Shown: positions 1-6,289 of the stretch, one piece after another | How the letters are laid out: the number at the start of each line of letters is the position of its first letter | Position numbering within the stretch: position 1 is the stretch's first letter | From: Pseudomonadota bacterium | Lineage (GTDB): Bacteria; Pseudomonadota; Gammaproteobacteria; JAKAQQ01 | NCBI GenBank assembly: GCA_021828425.1 | Contig: JAKARN010000042.1 | Location: 1-9,683 of the forward strand | Reading direction: 5' to 3' | DNA length: 9,683 nt | The notes under the pieces: generated by a model | Seen by the model: only the letters and a program-made list of their open reading frames with translations | Told to the model about the DNA's origin: nothing | The model's database searches: none | Made by a program: the position numbers and the translations under genes

Positions 1-276
1 TGGGCTTCTGCGACTCCGGTCCTGGTGAGTGATCGGACTCCATGGGTCGATCTCGAGGTTGCGCGGGCGGGATGGTCTATCCCTTTGGGGGATCCCCGGT
101 TGTTTGCCAAACAGATCGATCACCTTGCGAAGATGACTGAAGCCGAGCATGCCGAATGGCGGGGCGGGGCTCTTTCTTGTTTGCAGCGTCTTCAGGAAGA
201 GGCGTTGCCGGAGGCGTATGAACGGCTTTTCTCCCCAGCCACTGCCAGATCGAAGAATCGAGGCACGAATGAATAG
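1..276 (+). CDS. GT4-family glycosyltransferase, C-terminal fragment
   Basis: The frame is open from base 1 and ends at TAG 274-276, so only the last 91 residues of a larger protein are visible. The fragment opens with a Pro-Val-Leu-Val-Ser-Asp...Thr-Pro-Trp stretch, followed by a Gly-Trp-x-Ile-Pro-x-Gly-Asp segment and a helical end. This is the layout of the nucleotide-sugar-binding C-terminal lobe of GT4 (GT-B fold) glycosyltransferases, where the text usually reads 'G-x-PV-x-x-S/T-D-x-x-PW' then 'GCGW'. Such enzymes transfer a sugar from a nucleotide donor to a growing polysaccharide or lipid-linked acceptor at the cytoplasmic face of the membrane. The conserved acceptor-side lobe and the E-x7-E motif lie outside the window, so donor and linkage cannot be read. 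Its stop overlaps the next gene's start by 8 bp, which indicates translational coupling in one operon. An ATG at 25 lies inside the conserved domain and is not a credible start. Confidence 0.8.
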   Translation, partial: WASATPVLVSDRTPWVDLEVARAGWSIPLGDPRLFAKQIDHLAKMTEAEHAEWRGGALSCLQRLQEEALPEAYERLFSPATARSKNRGTNE

Positions 277-1141
277 CGACCAGCCGATCGTGACCGTGAT
301 TGTTCTGGTGAAGAACGAGTCTCTTCACCTGTCCCGGTTGATCCGCAGTTTCGATGCGGTTCCCGCCCGTTTCTTGATAGTCGACTCTGGAAGCACGGAT
401 GGCACCGTGGAGCTGGCGCGCCAGCTCGGTGCCGAGGTCTACTCGCATCCGTTCGAGAACCATTCCCGGCAGTTCAACTGGGCGTTGGAGACGGTACCGG
501 TGGATACGCCGTGGACCATGCGGATGGACGGGGACGAGTATCTCCTGCCCGAGCTCGCCGCCGAGATGGCTCGTGTATTGCCCGCCACAGACCATAAGGT
601 CGACGGGTGGCTCATTCGCCGACGGGTCTATTTCTGGGGGCGCTGGATCCGGCATGGGGGCTATTATCCGAGCTGGTTGCTCAGAATCTGGTGCACGGGA
701 AGGGGACGCCTCGAGGATCGGGCGATGGATGAGCATGTGGTTCTGGAGGGGAGGGGACCGGTGCTTCGCATGGAGCATGATTTTGCCGACGAAAATCTCA
801 AGGGGCTGGGATTCTGGACCGACAAGCACAATGGCTACTCGGATCGCGAGGTGCTGGATCTCCTCCATCCTCCGGAAGGAGGTGTTCCTGAAGGACAGGC
901 CGGGCGGAGGCGAAGACTCAAGCTGTCGATCTACATGAGGATCCCCATTTTTTTCAGGGCTTGGCTATACTGGGCTTATCGTTACGTGATCCGGCTGGGA
1001 TTTCTGGATGGCCTCCCGGGGATGGTTTTTCATTTTCTGCAGGCCTTCTGGTATCGGTTCTTGGTTGATGCGAAACTCTACGAACATCGATTGAGAGATA
1101 GGGGAAATGATTCCCGGGAGCCGGCTAGGACCTCAAGGTAG
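269..1141 (+). CDS. GT2-family glycosyltransferase, WaaE/KdtX-like
   Basis: This 290-residue protein has a GT-A fold: an N-terminal strand with Val-Lys-Asn-Glu near residues 14-17, the nucleotide-binding Asp-Ser-Gly-Ser-Thr-Asp at 39-44, a Phe-x-Asn-x-Ser-x-Gln-x-Asn segment near 62-70, and the metal-binding Asp-Gly-Asp-Glu at 87-90. A Met-Asp-Glu-His (153-156) follows an Arg-His-Gly-Gly-Tyr-Tyr-Pro segment. This order matches the WaaE/KdtX (LPS-core beta-glucosyltransferase) branch of GT2, common in exopolysaccharide and O-antigen clusters. Residues about 221-265 are rich in Trp, Tyr, Phe and Leu with scattered Arg and probably lie on the membrane. The start at 269 was chosen because GAGG (260-263) sits 5 bases upstream and the protein then begins directly at the GT2 fold; an in-frame ATG at 149 would add 40 non-conserved residues overlapping the GT4 gene. 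It overlaps the upstream gene by 8 bp. Donor and acceptor are unknown. Confidence 0.88.
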   Translation: MNSDQPIVTVIVLVKNESLHLSRLIRSFDAVPARFLIVDSGSTDGTVELARQLGAEVYSHPFENHSRQFNWALETVPVDTPWTMRMDGDEYLLPELAAEMARVLPATDHKVDGWLIRRRVYFWGRWIRHGGYYPSWLLRIWCTGRGRLEDRAMDEHVVLEGRGPVLRMEHDFADENLKGLGFWTDKHNGYSDREVLDLLHPPEGGVPEGQAGRRRRLKLSIYMRIPIFFRAWLYWAYRYVIRLGFLDGLPGMVFHFLQAFWYRFLVDAKLYEHRLRDRGNDSREPARTSR

Positions 1142-1286
1142 CCGGAGCGGGCCTCTGGCCGCGGATGGCTGAGGGCAGGGATCGTCCTTCCACCGGGGAT
1201 TTCTTCACCCGTGTCGGAACCGTCTGCCGGACCAATCCCCCCAACCTTCACCAGCAGTTTTCAACGAGATATAAGGAGCGATCACG
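1142..1286. other. 145-bp intergenic gap inside the glycosyltransferase operon
   Basis: I see no gene, RNA or clear rho-independent terminator here. The only good signal is a strong AAGGAG Shine-Dalgarno at 1273-1278, 8 bases before the ATG at 1287, which fixes the start of the carbamoyltransferase. An AT-rich ATATAA overlaps that site but is too close to the start codon to be a useful -10 box. The gap is long compared with the overlapping junctions on either side, so a separate promoter for the carbamoyltransferase/GT2 pair is possible but not visible. Confidence 0.5.
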
Positions 1287-3071
1287 ATGAGCGCAATACT
1301 TGGACTCAACGCATTCCATGCCGATTCCTCAGCATGTCTCCTGGTGGATGGCCGCCTCGTTGCGGCTGCGGAAGAGGAACGCTTTCGCCGGATCAAGCAC
1401 TGGGCGGGTTTCCCGAGCCATGCCATCGCCTACTGCCTGGAGAGCGCGGGGCTCAGCCTGTGGGACCTTTCCGGGATCTCCTACAACAGCGATCCAAAAG
1501 CCAATCTCGCGAGGAAGGCCGCTTTTGTCCTGGCCCACCGGCCGGAATTCCAGTTAGTCAGGGATCGGGTGCGCAATGCCCGGAAAAGAATCACCATGGA
1601 ACAGAGTTTCCGGACGGAGTTTCCGGGAGACCGCCTGCGGGACAATCCCCGTCCGGTCGGGCATCATCGTGCCCATCTGGCTTCGGCGTTCCTCGTCTCT
1701 CCGTTTGAGGAGGCGGTTGTCGTATCGATTGACGGGTTTGGCGACTTTGCCTCTGCCGCATGGGGGCTTGGGCAAGGCACGGAAATCAGGGTTGAAGGCC
1801 ACGTTTATTTCCCCCATTCACTCGGTGTCTTTTACGAAGCGCTCACGCAGTATCTGGGCTTCCTCCACTACGGGGACGAATACAAGGTCATGGGCCTGGC
1901 CCCGTATGGCATGCCCAACCAGATCGACGCCCTTCGAGAGGTCGTGGGGATCTGCAAGGATGGGCGCTATCGCTTGGATCCGCGTTTCTTCAGGCACTGG
2001 AACGAACCGGTCGATTATCGGTGGAACCAGACAGCACCTGTCGTCGGGACTCTCTATACCCCCGACTTGGAAGCCCTGCTGGGACCCGCCCGAGCCCCCG
2101 ATGACCCGCTCGAGGAACGCCATCGCGATATTGCCCGCTCTGTACAGGCTGTCTACGAGCAGGCTTTTTTTGCTTTGCTACGCAGCCTTCATCGCCGCTA
2201 CCGTGTGGATGCCATCGCACTGGCGGGAGGGTGCGCGATGAACTCGGTTGCCAATGGAAAGATCACCTTGGAAACCCCATTCCGGAAGGTTTATGTCCAG
2301 CCGGCCGCAGGCGATGCCGGAGGGGCTCTGGGGGCCGCGCTCGAGGTCTCTCGTAGAACCGGGTCGTTGAAGTCCCGTTTCCGGATGGATCACGCCTACT
2401 GGGGTCCGGAGTTCCGCGATGCGGATTTCGCAGCGCTTATCAGCGAACGTCGGGGTTCCTTCGAACAGGCTGGCTGTCGGGTCACCCGCAGCCCGGATTC
2501 CACGGCTCTGTGTGCGGACGTTGCAGAATCGATTGCCCAGGGACAGGTGGTGGGCTGGTTTCAGGGTCGTATGGAATGGGGTCCCCGGGCATTGGGCAAC
2601 CGATCCATCCTGTGCGATCCCAGGCGGGGGGACATGAAGGCGATCCTCAATGCGAAGATCAAGCGGAGGGAATCCTTCCGGCCTTTCGCTCCCTCGATCC
2701 TGAGAGAGGAAGTCGCGAATTGGTTCGAGATTGATGACGACGAGCCCTTCATGATGAAGGTATTCCAGATCCGCGCGGAGGGAAGATCCCGGATTCCTGC
2801 TGTTACTCACGTTGACGGTTCCGGCCGCCTCCAGACCGTGACCCGTGAGCAGAATCCGCTTTACTATGACCTCATCCGTCAATTCTTCGCCTTGACAGGG
2901 GTCCCCATGATCTTGAACACATCGTTCAACGAGAATGAACCAATCGTCTGCCGGCCAGAAGAAGCCCTTGACTGTTTCCTCAGGACCCACATGGATCTCC
3001 TGGTTCTGGGCAACTGGCAGATCCGGCGGAACCCCGGGCCCTTCGATGCCTCGGGAGCGGGAATGACATGA
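1287..3071 (+). CDS. O-carbamoyltransferase, NodU/CmcH family
   Basis: This 594-residue protein is full length for the family. It would transfer carbamoyl from carbamoyl phosphate, through a carbamoyl-adenylate made with ATP, to a hydroxyl of a sugar. The N-terminal Kae1-like ATPase/transfer domain starts with Gly-Leu-Asn-x-x-His-x-x-Ser-Ala (6-15). It carries the metal-binding His-His-Arg-Ala-His at 126-130, Asp-Gly-Phe-Gly-Asp at 149-153, Tyr-Lys-Val-Met-Gly-Leu-Ala-Pro-Tyr-Gly at 199-208, Gly-Gly-Cys-Ala-x-Asn at 314-319 and Gly-Asp-Ala-Gly-Gly at 342-346. The C-terminal YrdC-like domain has Gly-Arg-Met-Glu-Trp-Gly-Pro-Arg-Ala-Leu-Gly-Asn-Arg-Ser near 427-440 and Leu-Asn-Thr-Ser-Phe-Asn near 543-548. 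All core motifs are intact, so it should be active. AAGGAG 8 bases upstream sets the start, and its TGA overlaps the next ATG (ATGA, 3068-3071). Lying between glycosyltransferases, it probably carbamoylates a sugar of the polysaccharide; the exact acceptor is not readable. Confidence 0.93.
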   Translation: MSAILGLNAFHADSSACLLVDGRLVAAAEEERFRRIKHWAGFPSHAIAYCLESAGLSLWDLSGISYNSDPKANLARKAAFVLAHRPEFQLVRDRVRNARKRITMEQSFRTEFPGDRLRDNPRPVGHHRAHLASAFLVSPFEEAVVVSIDGFGDFASAAWGLGQGTEIRVEGHVYFPHSLGVFYEALTQYLGFLHYGDEYKVMGLAPYGMPNQIDALREVVGICKDGRYRLDPRFFRHWNEPVDYRWNQTAPVVGTLYTPDLEALLGPARAPDDPLEERHRDIARSVQAVYEQAFFALLRSLHRRYRVDAIALAGGCAMNSVANGKITLETPFRKVYVQPAAGDAGGALGAALEVSRRTGSLKSRFRMDHAYWGPEFRDADFAALISERRGSFEQAGCRVTRSPDSTALCADVAESIAQGQVVGWFQGRMEWGPRALGNRSILCDPRRGDMKAILNAKIKRRESFRPFAPSILREEVANWFEIDDDEPFMMKVFQIRAEGRSRIPAVTHVDGSGRLQTVTREQNPLYYDLIRQFFALTGVPMILNTSFNENEPIVCRPEEALDCFLRTHMDLLVLGNWQIRRNPGPFDASGAGMT

Positions 3072-3901
3072 AAGTCTCGGTGATCACCACCGTCAGGAAT
3101 GGCGTTGCCACCCTTCGCACCTGCCTCCGGAGCGTCGCCCTGCAGCATCGCCGCTCACCCCGTGGACGGGAGTTCGAGATCGAGCAGGTCGTGGTGGACG
3201 GGCTCTCGACCGACGGGAGTCTGGATTTGGTCCGCGAGTACCCCGAGACGGTCCGTCAGATGATCTCGGAACGGGATCGCGGGATTTACGACGGAATGAA
3301 CAAGGGCCTTGCACTGGCAACGGGCGAGATTGCCGGGTTTTTGAATGCCGACGACTTCTTTTTTTGCCCGGACGCCCTGGGACGGGTGGTGGATGCCTTC
3401 TCGGATGGTGTGGACAGCTGTTACGGCCAGGTCGCCTATGTGGATCCGGCGGAACCGACGCGGATCCTCCGGGTCTGGCCGGGAACTTCCTATCGGCGTC
3501 TCCGTTTCCGATATGGATGGATGCCGCCCCATCCCACCTTCTATGCCCGGCTTGGTCTCTACCGGCAATTCGGAGCAATGCGGCTCGACCTCGGGAGCGC
3601 GGCCGACTACGAACTCATGCTGCGCTTTCTCTTTCTCCATGGCCTTTCTTCCATCTGCATCCCGGATTTCTGGGTTGCCATGCGATTGGGCGGGGCCAGC
3701 AATGCAACGGTCCGGAACCGGATACGGGCGAACCGTTTCGACCGGCAGGCCTGGAGGGTCAATGGCATCTCCCCGTTCCCCGGGTTCCGGGTGCTCAAAC
3801 CCCTGCGCAAGCTCCCCCAGTTCTGGACGCCCCCGTCTCCGGTGCTCAAAAGGACGCTGGCCTCCTTCCTGGACGGGGCCGGATCGGTATCCTCACCCTG
3901 A
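3068..3901 (+). CDS. GT2-family glycosyltransferase (WcaE-like type)
   Basis: This 277-residue protein begins with a classic GT-A start (Val-Ser-Val-Ile-Thr-Thr-Val-Arg-Asn-Gly style, residues 3-12). It shows Asp-Gly-x-Ser-Thr-Asp-Gly-Ser at 44-51, then Asp-Arg-Gly-Ile-Tyr-Asp-Gly-Met-Asn-Lys-Gly at 70-80 and Asn-Ala-Asp-Asp at 93-96, where the Asp pair binds the metal and nucleotide sugar. The 'D-x-G-I-Y-D-A/G-M-N-K-G' signature is typical of the GT2 branch that includes the colanic-acid enzyme WcaE and many exopolysaccharide transferases. A Pro-Pro-His-Pro-Thr-Phe-Tyr segment and an Asp-Tyr-Glu-Leu-Met-Leu-Arg segment in the second half also fit that branch. Its ATG overlaps the carbamoyltransferase stop by 4 bp, so translation is coupled; GGGAG at 3053-3057 may assist. 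It is the last + strand gene of the block and converges on the epimerase gene with 13 bp between. Sugar specificity is unknown. Confidence 0.9.
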   Translation: MKVSVITTVRNGVATLRTCLRSVALQHRRSPRGREFEIEQVVVDGLSTDGSLDLVREYPETVRQMISERDRGIYDGMNKGLALATGEIAGFLNADDFFFCPDALGRVVDAFSDGVDSCYGQVAYVDPAEPTRILRVWPGTSYRRLRFRYGWMPPHPTFYARLGLYRQFGAMRLDLGSAADYELMLRFLFLHGLSSICIPDFWVAMRLGGASNATVRNRIRANRFDRQAWRVNGISPFPGFRVLKPLRKLPQFWTPPSPVLKRTLASFLDGAGSVSSP

Positions 3902-3914
3902 TTGGCAGACCGGA

Positions 3915-4910
3915 TCAGGCGCCGGCTGTCTTTTTCCCACGGTTCTGGATCTGCCCGGCAATCCACGGGTAGGTTCGGCGCAGCCCGGCTTCGAGGGACT
4001 CGGTGGGGGCCCAACCCAGCCGTTCTTGGATCAGCCGGTTGTCGGAGTTGCGCCCGCGCACGCCCAGGGGTCCGGGCACATGCCGGAGCCGGATCCGCTT
4101 GCCCGCGATCTTCGCGATCTGTTGCGCCAGCCCGTCGATCGTGACCTGCTCGGCCGAGCCGATGTTCACGGGGCCCGTCCACTCCGACCGGGTGAGACGG
4201 ATCGTGCCCTCGAGGCACTCGTCCACGTAGAGGAACGACCGGGTCTGCTGCCCATCCCCCCAGATCTCGATTTCGTCCCCATCGCGGGCGAGGGCGATCT
4301 TGCGTGACAGGGCCGCAGGGGCCTTCTCGCGTCCCCCGTCCCAGGTACCCTCGGGTCCGAAGATGTTGTGGTAGCGGGCGATCCGCACCTCGAGTCCGTG
4401 GTTGCGGGCGAAGGCCAGGTAGAGCCGTTCGCTGAACAGCTTCTCCCAGCCGTATTCGCTGTCCGGGGCCGCCGGATAGGCCGAATCCTCGGAACAGCAG
4501 GGGTTGTCCGGATCTTCCTGGTTGTAGGCCGGGTACATGCAGGCCGATGAGGAATAGAAGATCCGCTTCGTGTTGCGCCGGTGGCAGGCTTCGAGGACGT
4601 TCAGGTTGATCAAGGCCGAGTTGTGCATGATGTCGGCATCGTTCTCACCCGTGAACACGAATCCGGCACCGCCCATGTCGGCGGCCAGCTGGTAGACCTC
4701 GTCGAAGCCCCGATCGAGGGCTTCCCGGCAAATCACAGGATCGCGGAGATCCCCGATCAGGAAATCGTCGGCTGCCGTGGGAGAAAATTCCGGGTACTTG
4801 AGATCCACACCGCGTACCCAGCAGCCCCCATCGGCCTTGAGGTGCCGGACCAGGTGGCTTCCGATGAATCCACCCGCTCCACAGACCAGAACATTTCGTT
4901 TAACCGTCAT
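3915..4910 (-). CDS. gme: GDP-mannose 3,5-epimerase
   Basis: This 331-residue extended short-chain dehydrogenase would interconvert GDP-D-mannose with GDP-L-galactose and, by 5-epimerisation alone, GDP-L-gulose, using bound NAD. The Rossmann motif Gly-Ala-Gly-Gly-Phe-Ile-Gly is at 11-17. The sequence resembles plant GME closely along its length: Ala-Ala-Asp-Met-Gly-Gly (76-81), Ser-Ser-Ala-Cys (121-124), Tyr-Gly-Trp-Glu-Lys (153-157), His-Asn-Ile-x-Gly-Pro-x-Gly-Thr-Trp (181-190), Gly-Gly-Arg-Glu-Lys-Ala-Pro-Ala-Ala (192-200) and Gly-Val-Arg-Gly-Arg-Asn-Ser-Asp (283-290). Cys124, Tyr153, Lys157 and Lys196 have the spacing of the Arabidopsis catalytic set Cys145, Tyr174, Lys178 and Lys217, so the acid/base pair for double epimerisation looks intact. 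GGAGG (plus-strand 4919-4923) lies 8 bases before the start. The gene follows the polyprenyl transferase on the same strand after 167 bp and probably supplies a donor to the neighbouring glycosyltransferases. Which epimer is the main product in vivo cannot be told. Confidence 0.93.
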   Translation of the reverse strand: MTVKRNVLVCGAGGFIGSHLVRHLKADGGCWVRGVDLKYPEFSPTAADDFLIGDLRDPVICREALDRGFDEVYQLAADMGGAGFVFTGENDADIMHNSALINLNVLEACHRRNTKRIFYSSSACMYPAYNQEDPDNPCCSEDSAYPAAPDSEYGWEKLFSERLYLAFARNHGLEVRIARYHNIFGPEGTWDGGREKAPAALSRKIALARDGDEIEIWGDGQQTRSFLYVDECLEGTIRLTRSEWTGPVNIGSAEQVTIDGLAQQIAKIAGKRIRLRHVPGPLGVRGRNSDNRLIQERLGWAPTESLEAGLRRTYPWIAGQIQNRGKKTAGA

Positions 4911-4956
4911 CGCGCATACCTCCTGTCAGCAGTCTTGAATTGAACCGGCAATCCGC

Positions 4957-4975
4957 CGGATCCAAAGTGGATCCG
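4957..4975. repeat. Short perfect hairpin in the leader of the epimerase gene
   Basis: CGGATCC (4957-4963) and GGATCCG (4969-4975) form a perfect 7-bp stem with a 5-base loop. It lies about 35 bases upstream of the epimerase Shine-Dalgarno, within the 167-bp gap between the two minus-strand genes. No T-run follows on either strand, so it is not a standard rho-independent terminator. It might shape the leader RNA, or it may be chance. The rest of 4911-5077 shows no gene and no convincing promoter. Confidence 0.35.
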
Positions 4976-5077
4976 TCTGCCCGTTCCCGGGCCGGAAGGC
5001 CTGTTAAACCGCGGCCCTTCGTTCCCCCACGGGATCTCCCTCTCAGGGTGCCACATGGATTCATCCGGCCTCGTCCT

Positions 5078-6154
5078 TCAGTCCGGCTCTTCGAGAAACG
5101 GCCACTCCGCCCACTTGAGCTTGCGGTCCAGCATCACAAATCCCGTGAAGTAAAACACGGCCACGACGATGAATCCCCAGGTGAGGAGCGGGGTGGGACC
5201 GTGGAGCACCCATCCCAGATAACCGATGCCGCCGAACCCGAGTGCGAGAGTGGCCTCGAAGAAGGCGATGCGCCGGCTCGAAAAACCCAGCAGGGCGAGA
5301 AAGTGGTGGAGATGGTCGCGACCGCCATGAAGCGGGTTGCGGCCCCGGAGGATCCTTCGCAGCATGACACTGATCGTGTCCAGGATCGGCAGTCCCATGA
5401 TCCAGACGGCCACGATCGGGGGGAGGCCCGCCCCTGGCGACTGGCTCAGGTGGATCAGCATCCACGCCAGCGTGAATCCGAGGAAGGTGCTCCCCGTGCT
5501 CCCGAGAAAGACCCGGATCCGCCGCCGCGAATATTGCAGATTGCAGGCCAGGAATGCGGCGAGCCCGCCTCCCAGGATCAGGACGGCGGTCTGGATATCC
5601 GCTCGTCCGGTTGCCTGGGCGAAAAGCCCGATCCAGAACAGGGAGGCGAGGCTCACGAGTCCCGCGAGCCCGTCCGAGCCGTCGATCAGGTTCATCGAGT
5701 TCGTGACGCCCAGGATGCAGAGCACCGTGAAGGGAACCGCGAGGAGCCCGGTTCTGACCCGCCCGCCCCCCCAGAGGTTGCCGAGCCGGATGAGGATCAC
5801 ATGGGCCGTGAGCGCGGCGATACTGGCGATCGCCACCTCCAGGAAGGCCCGGACGCCCGGGCCGACCCGGGCGGTGGCATCGTCCGCGATGCCCACCGTG
5901 GCGAGCAGGGTCACGCAGAGGAGGTAGGGTGGCCATTCGGGGAAGTGGAGGGGGTGGACGAGATAGAGCAGTGCCGAGGTGGTGAGGAAGCCCGCGAGAA
6001 TCGCGATACCGCCCGTGAGCGGGACCGGGGCGGTGTGATGCTTGAGGAACCCGGGCGCATCGAGGAGACCGAGCAGCCGGGCATAGGGGTTGAGGAGTCC
6101 GATCGTGATCGCCGTGAGCACAAATCCACTGCTTCCGGCCAGGAACTCAATCAT
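5078..6154 (-). CDS. Polyprenyl-phosphate sugar-1-phosphate transferase, MraY/WecA family
   Basis: This 358-residue multi-spanning membrane protein belongs to the family that moves a sugar-1-phosphate (often GlcNAc-1-P from UDP-GlcNAc) to undecaprenyl phosphate, the first step of O-antigen, teichoic-acid or capsule repeat units. Family landmarks are present: His-His-Thr-x-Pro-Val-Pro-Leu-Thr-Gly-Gly-Ile (39-50), Asp-Asp (91-92), Asn-Leu-Ile-Asp-Gly-Ser-Asp-Gly-Leu-Ala-Gly (155-165), Leu-Asp-Thr (258-260) and Arg-Asp-His-Leu-His-His (279-284). About ten or eleven hydrophobic segments cover the chain. Length is near that of E. coli WecA (about 367). One key position is odd: Phe-Leu-Gly-Ser-Thr-Gly-Ser (216-222) replaces the usual Phe-Leu-Gly-Asp-x-Gly-Ser, losing an Asp thought to bind Mg. 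The start at 6154 is set by AAGGGAG 8 bases upstream and the immediate membrane segment; an in-frame ATG at 6244 would add 30 charged, non-family residues. Exact sugar substrate is unknown. Confidence 0.88.
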   Translation of the reverse strand: MIEFLAGSSGFVLTAITIGLLNPYARLLGLLDAPGFLKHHTAPVPLTGGIAILAGFLTTSALLYLVHPLHFPEWPPYLLCVTLLATVGIADDATARVGPGVRAFLEVAIASIAALTAHVILIRLGNLWGGGRVRTGLLAVPFTVLCILGVTNSMNLIDGSDGLAGLVSLASLFWIGLFAQATGRADIQTAVLILGGGLAAFLACNLQYSRRRIRVFLGSTGSTFLGFTLAWMLIHLSQSPGAGLPPIVAVWIMGLPILDTISVMLRRILRGRNPLHGGRDHLHHFLALLGFSSRRIAFFEATLALGFGGIGYLGWVLHGPTPLLTWGFIVVAVFYFTGFVMLDRKLKWAEWPFLEEPD

Positions 6155-6162
6155 GTTCCGGT

Positions 6163-6169
6163 CTCCCTT
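6163..6169 (-). promoter_or_regulatory. Ribosome binding site deciding the polyprenyl transferase start
   Basis: On the minus strand this reads AAGGGAG, followed by an 8-base spacer and the ATG at 6154-6152. It is the reason for choosing the 358-residue form over a form starting at 6244, which has no comparable site. Confidence 0.7.
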
Positions 6170-6242
6170 GTTCTTGCTGCGTGATTCCCGAGCAGTCCGT
6201 TCCGCAAGCCGGGTGGCGCTCGAGCCTCGCTCTCGCAGCGTC

Positions 6243-6251
6243 ATGATAACA
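6243..6251 (-). promoter_or_regulatory. Candidate extended -10 promoter for the polyprenyl transferase/epimerase pair
   Basis: Read on the minus strand the bases are TGTTATCAT, an extended -10 form (TGn followed by TATCAT, five of six matches to TATAAT). No good -35 hexamer sits at the usual distance, as is common for extended -10 promoters. It lies about 90 bases upstream of the start at 6154, in the 135-bp gap after the ATPase gene, so it could give the polysaccharide genes transcription independent of the ATPase. The gap shows no clear terminator for the ATPase gene. This is a pattern match only. Confidence 0.35.
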
Positions 6252-6289
6252 CGCGGAGTTGCCCCGGCCCCTCGTGGGCAGTGGGGACC

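Noticed and set aside
410..427. Perfect 18-bp palindrome GAGCTGGCGCGCCAGCTC
   Set aside because: It lies inside the first GT2 gene and encodes Glu-Leu-Ala-Arg-Gln-Leu with ordinary codons, so coding constraint and GC bias explain it better than a protein-binding site.
77..868. Minus-strand open frame of 263 codons opposite the first two genes
   Set aside because: It is antisense to two recognisable glycosyltransferases and has no family motifs.
1150..1168. GGCC-TCT-GGCC hairpin after the first GT2 gene as a possible terminator
   Set aside because: The stem is only 4 bp without a bulge and no T-run follows.
4940..6184. Long plus-strand open frame of 414 codons rich in Glu, Arg, Pro and Asp
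   Set aside because: It is antisense to the polyprenyl transferase gene, has the charged low-complexity make-up of a GC-rich shadow frame and shows no domain; the minus-strand protein has clear family motifs.
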